Below the pieces are notes generated by a model. The model was given only the letters and a program-made list of their open reading frames with translations. It was not told where the DNA came from and searched no databases. Positions 23,390 through 33,497 of a stretch of DNA of 46,083 nucleotides are shown here, piece after piece (position 1 is the first letter of the stretch; the number at the start of each line of letters is the position of its first letter). The DNA comes from Nemertoderma westbladi (lineage: Eukaryota > Xenacoelomorpha > Nemertodermatida > Nemertodermatidae). The DNA is taken from positions 1 through 46,083 of the forward strand of contig JAUCBJ010001304.1 of NCBI GenBank assembly GCA_032718475.1, read 5' to 3'. A program made the translations under genes and the position numbers.

Positions 23390-23835
23390 TTACTAGATAT
23401 TTTATTATGGTAGCTAGTGTTTTTTTTTATTAGCTAGTATTTTTTTTAAATTTTAAAATTATTTTTTTTTTTTCGGATTTTCGTTATTGTAAGTGCTCTA
23501 GAACATTAGTAGCTCGTATTTATTAAGGTAGCTAGTGTTTTTTGTCGTTGTTTTTGGTTGGTTAACAAGATGCTTTTATAATTTCCCAATATACCGTATT
23601 ATCTAGCTAGTAAAAAAAAAAACACTATATAATACCTTTTAGTAGATAGTACATTGGTTACCTTAATAAATAATATTATATAAGATTAAAAAAATATTTT
23701 TTTAAATTGAAAAAATACTAGCTAGGTAATAAAAAAAATACTAGCTTGATATTAAAAAAAACAAACAACCTACCATTAAAAAAATATCTGCGAATGTTCC
23801 AGAACATTCACTAATATAAAAAAAGACAAAAAAAT
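23390..23835. repeat. AT-rich imperfect inverted repeat (possible MITE or fold-back)
   Basis: TAGCTAGTRTTTTTT blocks near 23412 and 23431 (left) face ACTAGCTAG/ACTAGCTTG with A-runs near 23720-23755 (right). GAACATTAGTA (left) also faces TGTTCCAGAACATTCACTAA (right). The arms are low complexity, so part of the match could be chance. Confidence 0.5.
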
Positions 23836-24249
23836 CCCGCAAATTTGCTGTATACATACTATACTAGTACCGGTTATACATACATACTATATTAGTACTG
23901 TTGTAACTACCGGGTGGTGCCGGGTTTTGCTAATTCCCGGTTACTACCGAAATTGTACAATAACTAATTTTCTAAGTGAGTAATCTATTTATACCATCAA
24001 TCAACCAAGGATCTGGTGTCTGGTCTGCCGCATAGCAGCACAGACTCTACTGTTGCTCGGAATAAATTGAAGAACTAAGCATAAAAAGGTCCTTATGTGA
24101 CATTTTCTTAGAATCAGAGTTATACTACTACTAATTTTATTGCTGCTATTGGATTGAAACAAATACAAACAATAAAAAACACAAAACAAACAATGGCTGT
24201 AATACCCACCACCAGGAAACAATCATACTTTAAAAATAACTTTTAGGTA
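23836..24249. other. Non-coding spacer
   Basis: No supportable gene; a 73-codon minus frame here has no recognisable motif. Confidence 0.5.
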
Positions 24250-24290
24250 GGAGTGGGAAAAGTCCAACAATATATTATTTGCAGGTTTAT

Positions 24291-25307
24291 TTACATGGCC
24301 AATGTTGGGAGACCGGCCCCTTCCTCAAATCCCAGACCGCTACGCCACCTTGTGCGAGATCCGCGCAGGCAGTGGGACGTACCGCGGACAATGGCGAACT
24401 GCACTAGCGTGCAGTTCGCACGTCCCATTACGGTGGTGTAGGGTTTACCCCAGGTGCTGTGGAGTTTGGTGGCGATAATGCGGAGCAGCATGTTCGCCTG
24501 CGGTGCCAACACTCCGTCGCACGAAGCCACGAAAGGTGAGAAGTCGCCGCGACGAGCTGCTACAACAGCCGCGTACAACCGCTTCTTCTCATCTTCCGCA
24601 GCCTCGAGAATGGTCATAGGAGCACGTTTAGCGTAAGACTCGGCGTCAAGGTTGGTTGACCTGATATCGATCAACGCCTGAGTCTGTGCGTTAAACGCGC
24701 CCCTAATCCCTACATCGCACTGCAGCCCTGCCCCATCACCATCCTCCATCTGCTCCCTCACCACCGGCTCCAACATGACATTGCGCGGCCCAAACGCCAA
24801 TGCAGCAAGGTCACCCACGGTGTCGCGCAACTCATTGTGGCGCTGGATGACGAGGCCGCCCTTCTTACAATTCAAACCATGGTTCAAATCAAAGGCGGCC
24901 CCACATCCGTCGCACCGACTGGGAACGCCGAGGAGGGGTTTCCCGTACCGAACTGCCACCGCATCGCGGAATTCTCGTGGGGAAAGGTCGTACTGGAGGT
25001 CAGCCCGGGGGAGAGAAGAGATCCAGCTGCCGGTTTTGTACTCCGCCGCACGGCGGATTGTGCGGCAGCGGTGTTCGGTCAATGCCCCCATGGCCTCCTC
25101 GAACTTGGAAATCTCAGCCAGCTTCCTGGTCTCACCATCCTCCTTCCTCGCCCTCACTAAACATTCCCGATGAGCTGAGAGATCAAACTCCTCTGTTCCA
25201 GCCATCGCACCACAGAGAAATCGGGTCCCTCGGGTTGAGACGAGGTACGACGGGTCGGCCTCGGTTACCGGGTTTCGCAGACCCATACCTCCGCGTTGTG
25301 GGGACAA
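24291..25307 (-). pseudogene. Retroelement C-terminus: zinc finger plus PD-(D/E)XK-like nuclease
   Basis: This 338-codon frame starts inside the coding block, not at a true start. It begins with RGGMGLRNP, a motif that follows the RT thumb. It then shows a Cys/His cluster CDGCGAAFDLNHGLNC followed by RHNELRD, and a possible nuclease core (CDVGIRG ... ALIDIRS, then EDEKKRLYAAVVAA). The C-x2-C...H...C cluster, then RH and D...D-x-R/K, resembles the restriction-like endonuclease layout of R2-group elements; functional assignment is inference. The natural stop is at 24291-24293. A frameshift near 25308 separates it from the RT. Confidence 0.72.
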
Positions 25308-25958
25308 ACTGAAGAGTTTGTCTCACAGTCAGCGGTGACCCTCTGTATGTAGGCCCACTCGCGCTGCAGCGAGCAAACCATGGCGGAGAAGGCCGCCTGC
25401 GGCTGGGAATCTGCCATGGTTGCCAACACGTCAGTCGCATCTACCCATGCCGCTACCTTCGCCCGGACAAACTGGCTCCGCTCTCCCGAACTCCCGAGGA
25501 ACCCACCGAGAAATTGGTGTCCTGTGACCACTTTTACGGGATGGTCACGGAACACTCTGCGGGCCTCGTCTTCATGTTCCAGGGCTACCACCAGGTAGCA
25601 CTTCGACGGCTCGGGATTGTAGCCAAAGGATGGTCCAATGTTGAGCAGCCTTTCAAACCACTGCAGTAGGTCGGCGAGTTCACCCGCCCCGGCCGAGTCG
25701 TCGGCTTACCAGCTCTCGCGAACCGATGGCGACCGAAGGTGGCGGATCAACGGGAGGGCTCCGGTGGCGTACATGAGCATTGCCAGTGGGTCGCCCTGAG
25801 TTACGCCCTCCGCACTGAATATGATGGTATCTGTCCCCTTCATCACAAGGATGCTGTGACCACGGTAGCTATTATAGAGGAATGTGGAGCAATGTGGCCA
25901 CAGGCAATGAGCGTTCCACAATGCGGCCACCCGGTTGAGTGAGTTGAATGCATTCGCC
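25308..25958 (-). pseudogene. Retroelement RT palm/thumb with a stop at the catalytic YADD
   Basis: Downstream of a frameshift near 25958, the frame reads NAFNSLNRVAALWNAHCLW (palm motif A region), then EGVTQGDPLAMLMYATGALP (motif B). It reaches the catalytic box as W-stop-ADDSAGAG: TAA at 25706-25708 stands where the Tyr of YADD is expected. The frame continues after it without change through GYNPEPSKCYLVV and TGHQFLGGFLG to 25265. Nothing else is wrong in this 650-bp part. Confidence 0.8.
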
Positions 25959-27153
25959 GTTGTCCACCAATAGCACGCCCCAACGCGAGTCGGCGTTGTC
26001 CTCGAAGAGTGACGACATCGAGTGTATCGCCGCCTCAACTCCGGCTGAGGTCCCCGCGGACAGCTGTTCGGCGCCACACGTGATGGTGACGTCGTCCCCT
26101 GTGATCACGGCCATTGTGCGGGCCATTATCCGGCGGAGACACTCCCCGATTCCGATAGGCTGCACACCCGGACACTTATCCAGCGCTATAAGTCGGCCAA
26201 ACATCAGCGCACGGACCGACTCCCATGGGACGACAACATTCGCTAGTGTGCGGGTGAATGCAGCCACAGTGTCACGAAGTCGCTCGCTGTGGGCGCCGTA
26301 GCGGAGCAGGTAATCCCGCCAGCACGTTGAGTCGCTGCCTGCGGGCCCACTCCCACCGTGGAGCCGCCGAGCGACATCCTCAATGTGTGCCGCAGTCACA
26401 TCGATGTCGACTTTGAGTGGCAGCTCGCTACAATGGATGGTTGAGTCCGAGTTGGGAGGAGCCACCGCAGGGTGTTTGTCCTGTAGTACATCGAGGACCT
26501 TGACCCTACGCTGACCAACCTCGATGTCCGCTTCTAGTTCCAGAACTCCTCCTGAATCTCGTCCCGTCACCCAACGGACCGCGCTCCTAACCTTGCCCTC
26601 TAGCATGAGCCTCGTGAACACTTGGACAGTGTGGCCGATATCTTTATCTGAGGGCTGAGTTCCACTGCGCCTCCCTGAAGAACGCAGAGAGGAGCCACGC
26701 TCAGCCTCCTGTAACAGAGCGTCTATCTCACTGGAGCGCCACATCACCACCCTGCGGCTGATAAGGCGGCGAATATCGGCTGCCTTCACGATCTTCGGAT
26801 CTCGGTGAGTGATTAGTGCATCAGCCATCATCAGTCGTTCGGAACGAGCCAAGGCTGAGTCCCACCACCAAGCTCCGGACCTCGGTGTCGAGGAGGGACA
26901 CGACATCCCTTCCAACAGAACCACCTGGAAGTCTATATCGGGATCCCTGCAGCTGGGCGACTCTGCGCCACTTGTGTAGTAGGTGGTCGGGAGGATCCCC
27001 TCTGCCACTAAGTGGCGCACCAAAAGCTCTTTCCATAAGACCTTCAGGGTCTACACTCTGAGGAGGAGCTGAAGCACCAGGTAGCCAGAACTGATCGAAA
27101 GTGTCCATAGGGTTGACCCTGCTTCTGTTTGGAAGGAGTGTGGAGCCGACTCC
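25959..27153 (-). pseudogene. Retroelement pre-RT region and RT fingers
   Basis: Two frames are joined by a frameshift near 26865. The first contains MERAFGAPLSGRG and WRRVAQLQGSRYRLPGGSVG. The second runs to a -VLLVD- palm strand and includes GHTVQVFTRLMLEGKVRSAV, RLIALDKCPG and QPIGIGECLRRIMARTM. The last is the diagnostic PIGxGExxRRI motif of this RT type. Confidence 0.78.
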
Positions 27154-28061
27154 TCACTTTGGAATGGTGGCGTTTGTGGGCGGCGTTTGTTGAACGGTGG
27201 TGTTCGTTGGTGGCGTCTTTTGAAGGGTGGCATTCGAGGGAGGAGTCTGTTGAGTGGTGGCATTCGTGAGCGTTGTCTGTTTGGCAGTGGCGTCCGTGGG
27301 CGGCATCTGTTGATCGGTGGCGTTTGTGGGCGGCGTCTTTTGAAGAGTGGCGTTTTTGGGCGGCGTCTTTTGAATGGTGGCATTCGAGGGTAACGTCTTT
27401 TGAATGGAGGCGTTCGTGGGTGGCGTCTGTTGAACGGTGGCGTTCGTGGACGGCGTCTGTGAATGGTGGCGTTCATGGGTGGCGTCTGTTGAATGGTGGC
27501 GTTTGTGGGCGGCGTCAGTTGAACAGTGGCGTTCGTGAGTGACGTCTTTTGAACGGTGGCGTTTGTGGGCGGTGTCTGTTGAACGGTGGCGTTTGCAGGC
27601 GTCGTCTGTTGAACTGTGGCGTTCGGGGGCATCGTCAGTTGAACGGTGGCGTTCGTGGGCGGCGTCTGTTGAACGGTGGCGTTCGTGGGTGGCATCCATT
27701 GAACAGTGGCGTTCATGGGCGGCGTCCGTTGAACGGTGGCGTTCGTGGGAGTAGTCTGTTGAACGGTGGCGTTCGTTGGGGTCCCGTCCATTAGCGTAAT
27801 GTCCAGATCCACCAACGTATCGTCGTTGAGGCTGCCGGAGGGAGAACCTGGGTAAACCGGCTGGGATAGAGACATTGGAGATAGTGGCTTTACCTTGTCA
27901 CTATCAGGCTGCGGCTGTGAAGAAGAAGAAGAAGATCTCCTGCCGTTTTCACAGTTCCCACTCCTTCCGGGGGCGCAATTTCGGCAACCCACTCTGCTCT
28001 TAGCACAAGAGCATGTCTTGCAGAGACCGGTCTTCCCGTTGCAGACACAACAGGGCGCCAT
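27154..28061 (-). pseudogene. Retroelement N-terminus: Cys-rich CXC-like motif plus decapeptide repeats
   Basis: The ATG at 28061 opens a frame with ten cysteines in the first 40 residues (MAPCCVCNGKTGLCKTCSCA, then CRNCAPGRSGNC), resembling CXC/tesmin-type DNA-binding motifs. A Ser/Pro linker follows, then about 21 tandem decapeptides of type PTNATVQQTP. One missing T near 27460 shifts the frame inside the repeats, and an in-frame TGA at 27154-27156 ends them; the frame then leads straight into the pre-RT region. The start is supported by the Cys motif, which I associate with the N-termini of related elements. Confidence 0.72.
27160..27785. repeat. 30-bp coding minisatellite inside the retroelement
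   Basis: Plus-strand unit GTTGAACGGTGGCGTTCGTG followed by GGCGGCGTCT, about 21 copies with many substitutions. The period is a multiple of three, so the decapeptide is kept. One unit near 27460 is a base short. Confidence 0.93.
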
Positions 28062-29428
28062 ACAAGCGCAAGTAACTTGGCTTGCGAACTGGATGGGATA
28101 GTACCAATCTTACCCAAGTACTATACTATGGCGCCTAGCTGTCTGGCATTTGGCTATCTCAGCATATGCAGTACAGCAGTAGTTAGTAAAGTGGCCACAT
28201 AGAAAGAGAGTGAGTTATAGTGAGAGAGTTATACTCAACTCATACAAAGTATACTTTACTTTACTACATTACTTTACTACACTATAATTTACAAAGTAAT
28301 CATATAAAGGTCCTATAACTTACCAATGAGGTTCTGAGATCATATGAACAATACTGCCTGATATCCTGGAGTAAAATAGTCCTATGTACAGTAAAAATCG
28401 CATAGACTTATAAATAAAAAGCCTTATGTACAATACTGCCTGATAAGCGAAAAAAATTTTGAAGTTTTTGAAATTTTTTTTTTTGAAAGTAAAGATTTTT
28501 AAGTACATCTATGTACGTGCATGCAAAAATACAGAATGCCAACATCAACTGTAATGTGTGGGTAAAAAAAACGCAAAAGTGTGATTATCTCAGAATGACA
28601 CTTTGGTCACATGGACGTTTTTATGCTCAGCCCCACAATTTATCTTCAAAGAAGGTTTGAGTCCCATAACCCGGATAGATTACTTATCTTATTTTAAATT
28701 ATTTCAGTTCATTACTTCATCACTTAAATATTGCCAAATCAATCAACCTATTTAAATATAGTAACACGAACATAATTACATGAAAAACCAAACTAACCAA
28801 ACCATTAAAACATTGTTGCATATATTATGCAGACTTTAATTATTATTATGAATAATCGTAATTAATTGGCATAATATACTACTGATCAGTGAATGGGTTT
28901 ATCACAATTGCTAAACCCACCCATAATGTAGAAATACTAGTAGAATTGATTGTAAATGCTTGATTTTTTTATAAAATGGATAGCAATGAATGGGTATGGT
29001 TAAAAACAATGTAATTAACCAGTTTACAGGTGGTGTTACAGGTAGTAATTACCTGCTTGGCATACATGAATATAATAGGATCAAAGCGTAATTGAAATTA
29101 ATCTGAATAAGGAAGTGAATTATCTATCCGCAGTGTTATTATAAAACTGGAAGCCGCAAACTATGCAGGATGGGGTAATCAGCCATAATAACTACCAAAA
29201 CCCACGCAAAGTCACATTCAACCACATTCATGTGCACTGTCTGTATACGTGTACGGTACATTTACAATGAATTAGAATGAGCTAATGGAATGACAATGAT
29301 TCATTAAACCTATGTGATTAAAGGCATCACGTTGAAGGTAAGTTAATGGCGTTGTTGATGAGTTTTAGAAACCACACATAAGACTAGCATCGATCTAATA
29401 ATGCAATTTTGTCACTAAAAGAGCTAAG
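28062..29428. other. Non-coding spacer
   Basis: AT-rich without supportable genes. A CAATACTGCCTGAT word recurs near 28350 and 28431. The 5' boundary of the retroelement was not located. Confidence 0.55.
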
Positions 29429-29440
29429 GAAAAACATTAA

Positions 29441-29520
29441 TGAAATTTTGTGGAATAATGTTGGACCCTAGCCATTGGCCCAGGGCCAATGGTAATGTCC
29501 GAAATTCCACAAAATTTATT
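29441..29520. repeat. 80-bp imperfect palindrome
   Basis: The outer arms AAATTTTGTGGAAT (29443-29456) and ATTCCACAAAATTT (29504-29517) are perfect complements. The core CCATTGGCCC (29472-29481) and GGGCCAATGG (29483-29492) is also perfect. The intervening parts pair partly. Confidence 0.9.
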
Positions 29521-29670
29521 CGATTAGAGCCTCATGACTTAGGGTTAGTGTTACATGACAGTTTTAATTAGGGTTTCGGGCCGCCCTTTAACTTTGAATT
29601 AGAGTTTCAGACCGACTCTCTCGAAACCTGGGGTGAGAATACTCTGGGGCTGGGGGGCATGTGGCGCTAG

Positions 29671-29720
29671 GCGAAAATGCCCGGGGATGAGGGACATTCC
29701 GTGCAGGGGGGCATTTTCGC
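29671..29720. repeat. Hairpin with 12-bp perfect stem
   Basis: GCGAAAATGCCC at 29671-29682 pairs with GGGCATTTTCGC at 29709-29720; the loop is 26 nt, G-rich. No T-run follows. Function unknown. Confidence 0.85.
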
Positions 29721-30139
29721 TTGAGACACTGGTACTCATAAACAGATACTGCAACGCCTGGAATCTAATCTGTGGCATACAGTAGGCAGGGTCTACAATG
29801 TCAATAACCTTGGTGGGTGGGCATAACTTCTCAACCCCAGTAATATTACACAGTTTGTATGTATGTATGTATGTATCTACAAAGATGGATGTAACGCTCT
29901 GGGGTAAATGTGTGTATAAGTGTGGTGCACAGCAAAATAAATATTGCCAACCACACCCTTCCCTTAGAGGTATAGAAGTGCGCCACCTTGCTTTGAGAAA
30001 ATACGTCACCGTTTTTATCAGGCGTGGTTCGAGTAGGCCTACTATTCGTCATTGGATCACCGTTAGATATTTTGTGCCATAAACGATAACGATAACGATA
30101 TATTTACGATAGAAAACATCAATATCTTTATAATAAAAT
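29721..30139. other. Spacer with microsatellites
   Basis: Contains (GTAT)n at about 29855-29875 and (CGATAA)n at about 30083-30102. A 136-codon minus frame (29599-30009) crosses both the hairpin and the microsatellite and has no recognisable motif. Confidence 0.5.
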
Positions 30140-31510
30140 AAATATAAAAATGCAATTGATAATGCTCAACACTAAATTATCAATAATAATGCAATTGATA
30201 ATGCTCAACACTAAATTATCAATAATAATGCAATTGATAATGCTCAACACTAAATAATCAATAATAATGCAATTGATAATGCTCAACACTAAATTATCAA
30301 TAATAATGTAATTGATAATGCTCAATACTAAATAATCAATAATAATGCCATTGACAATGCTCAACACTAAATTATCAATAATAATGCAATTGATAATGCT
30401 CAATACTAAATAATCAATAATAATGCCATTGACAATGCTCAACACTAAATTATCAATAATAATGCCATTGATAATGCTCAATACTAAATAATCAATAATA
30501 ATGCCATTGATAATGCTCAAAAATATATAATAATGCTATTGATAATGCTCAATAATCAATAATAATGCCATTGATAATGCTCAATACTAAATAATCAATA
30601 ATAATGCCATTGACAATGCTCAACACTAAATTATCAATAATAATGCAATTGATAATGCTCAACACTAAATTATCAATAATAATGCAATTGATAATGCTCA
30701 ACACTAAATTATCAATAATAATGTAATTGATAATGCTCAATACTAAATAATCAATAATAATGCCATTGACAATGCTCAACACTAAATTATCAATAATAAT
30801 GCAATTGATAATGCTCAATACTAAATAATCAATAATAATGCCATTGATAATGCTCAATACTAAATAATCAATAATAATGCCATTGATAATGCTCAAAAAT
30901 ATATAATAATGCTATTGATAATGCTCAATAATCAATAATAATGCCATTGATAAAGCTCAATACTAAATAATCAATAATAATGCCATTGATAATGCTCAAA
31001 ATCTATAATAATGCCATTGATATTGCTCAATAATCAATAATAATGCCATTGATAATGCTCAATACTAAATAATCAATAATAATGCCATTGATAATGCTCA
31101 ATAATCAATAATAATGCCATTGATAATGCTCAATACTAATTAATCAATAATAATGCCATTGATAATGCTCAAAAATATATAATAATGCTATTGATAATAC
31201 TAAATAATCAATATTAATACCATTGATAATGCTCAATACTAAATAATCAATAATAATGCCATTGATAATGCTCAAAAATATACAATAATGCTATTGATAA
31301 TGCTCAATAATCAATAATAATGCCATTGATAATGCTCAATACTAAATAATCAATAATAATGCCATTGGTAATGCTCAAAATCTATAATAATGCCATTGAT
31401 ATTGCTCAATAATCAATAATAATGCCATTGATAATGCTCAATACTAAATAATCAATAATAATGCCATTGGTAATGCTCAAAAATCTATAATAATGGTATT
31501 GATAATGCTC
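30140..31510. repeat. Satellite array, about 39-bp unit, roughly 35 copies, with shorter variants
   Basis: Unit AATAATGCMATTGATAATGC followed by TCAAYACTAAATWATCAAT. In the first half 39-bp units are regular. In the second half, shorter variants lacking the ACTAAATAATCAAT part alternate with full units. Minus-strand open frames are repeat translations. Confidence 0.95.
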
Positions 31511-33497
31511 AATAATAATGCTAAAGTCATTGCTGGTGACCTGAATGCGCAAATTGGCCCAGAAAGGGTTACACCTATAACACCAGTTCTAACAGAAATG
31601 GGTACTTACTTTTAGACCTAATGGAAGAATGTGAATTGATACCAACAAACAACATATTCGAAAAGAGTAAGGGGAAGCTATGGACCTTTCAATACCCTAA
31701 TGGAACCAAAGCACAACTGGATTACATCCTTAAAAACAAAAAGTGGAGAAACAGCATGATCAACTGCGAGGCATACAGCTCGTTCAACCTAATTGATTCG
31801 GACCACAGAATTGTGACTGCAGAGATCAGACTCAGTTTGAGAGCCAGGAAACCCAGGACAAGCAAGCAAATTAACTATGACTGGGTGAAACTCAGAACTG
31901 ACAATGCAGTAAAGGATGCTTACACAGTAGAAGTTCAAAACCGCTTTGAATCACTTCAGTCAATGGATGAAGACCAGTCCACCGATTCAATATACCAGAA
32001 TATAATAACAGCCCACAAGGAATCAGCTAAGAGGCATATCCCCCAGAAACCCAAACGAAAACAGTATGTGCCATGGCAAAACTCTGAGGTTACTTGTAAG
32101 AGTGAAGATCTTAAGATAGCCTACAAAGTTAAAACCGAACAACCAACAACAGAAAACATTAACAAGGTTGAGAAAGCTAAGGACGATCTTAAATTGGCCT
32201 ACAACATCAGCCAGGAAAAGTACATACAGGATAAAATTGAAGCAATTACAACTGCTCACATACTGCAACAATCAAAACTTACCTGGCAAACTGTAAATGA
32301 GCTATCTGGTCGAAAAAATTGTGCAAAGGGGCGCCTCAAAGTCGATAGTCCTGAAGAACGTGTTGGGAAATGGAAAAATCACTTCAGCAACTTGCTTGGG
32401 CAGCCACCAAACATCGATGTCAGCCCTACAAGGAAAATATATGACAAGACACAACCTATAGAAACAGGGGACTTCACACCTGCCGAACTCCAAAGAAGCA
32501 TTAAAAGCATGTCCAATAATAAAGCGAGTGGATTAGATGAAATCCCAGTGGAGGTATGGAAAACAGGAGTGCTAAACAGGCCATTATTGAATGTTTGCAA
32601 CCGGATGTTAAAAGGGGAAAAGCCACCACCAATTTGGACTAAAGGTCAACTAAAGCCTTTCCCCAAGAAAGGAGACCTCGGTATACCAACAACCTATCGT
32701 GGAATCTGTCTGTAGTGGTAGCTGCCAAAATATACAATACAATGATTCTATATAGGATTAGGCCTCACATAGAGAAACTACTGCGTAAGAGCCAATACGG
32801 ATTTCGACCAAGTAGATCAACAATAGCTCAGATACTTGCACTACGGAGACTGATTGAAGGAATTAAGTCGAAGAATCTCCACGCAGTCATGACTTTTGTG
32901 GACTTCAAGAAGGCATTCGACTCCATCCATAGAGGCAAAATGCTTGAAATCCTAAGAGCTTATGGTATACCAGAGGTAATTGTTGCTGGCATTGGATTGT
33001 TATATTGTGACACAGAAGCGCAGGTACTCTCACCAGATGGTGAAACTGAGTTTTTCTCAATCCTGGCTGGGGTACTGCAAGGTGACACATTAGCACCATT
33101 ACTATTTGTAATTGTGCTGGATTACGCAATGAGGACAGCCACAAAGGGTGAAGACCTGGGATTCACACTTCAAGAACTCATAAGTAGTAGATATCCGGCA
33201 ACTACAGTCACAGACACCGACTTTGCGAATGATATCGCCCTGCTCTCTAATACCCTAGCAGATGCACAGCTTCTACTAAATAAAGTGGAGAGGGCTGCTA
33301 AGGAGGTTGGATTGCATATAAATTGACCGAATAAAAAGACCGAATTCATGACCTTTAATGTTGATGGAAACTTGACAACCATTGATAATAATCAACTAAG
33401 GAAGGTTGACGACTTCCAGTACCTTGGATCATGGATAGAGAGTAGCAAAAAGGACATAGAAGTTAGGAAAGCAAAGGCTTGGGTAGCTCTATCAAAA
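31511..33497 (+). pseudogene. APE-type LINE: endonuclease C-terminus and reverse transcriptase, 3'-truncated
   Basis: It starts inside the apurinic-endonuclease-like domain (GDLNAQIGP), shifts frame near 31570, then runs as a 364-codon frame. That frame contains LDYILKNKKW and SDHRIVTAEI, the last endonuclease motif, and a long linker with ERVGKWKNHFSNLL. The RT follows: NNKASGLDEIPVEVWK, then PTTYRGICL with a frameshift near 32713, YGFRPSRSTIAQILALRRLI, FVDFKKAFDSIHRGKM, and GVLQGDTLAPLLFVIVLDYA. The catalytic box reads FANDIALLS, so the first Asp is Asn here. A stop follows at about 33326, yet homology to the 16676-17411 copy continues in frame to about 33497. The clade is RTE/RTEX- or CR1-like, not certain. 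The copy cannot be active. Confidence 0.85.

Larger units (their letters stand above)
24250..28061 (-). mobile_element. Decayed non-LTR-type retroelement with C-terminal nuclease-like domain
   Basis: One long coding block read leftward, broken by frameshifts and two stops, is treated below in four parts. These are a cysteine-rich N-terminus with decapeptide repeats, the pre-RT and RT fingers, the RT palm/thumb, and a zinc-finger/nuclease-like C-terminus. No upstream APE endonuclease is seen. The RT belongs to the type with the PIGxGExxRRI motif common in cnidarian, sponge and lancelet genomes; from memory I cannot assign a clade name. It is much more GC-rich than its surroundings. Confidence 0.8.

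Noticed and set aside
24253-26301. Several plus-strand open frames of 60-130 codons
   Set aside because: Shadows of the GC-rich minus-strand retroelement; the minus frames carry the RT and zinc motifs.
29599-30009. 136-codon minus-strand frame
   Set aside because: It crosses a hairpin and a (GTAT)n microsatellite and shows no family motif.
30128-30896. Minus-strand open frames rich in SIINGIIIDYLVL
   Set aside because: Translation of the 39-bp satellite.
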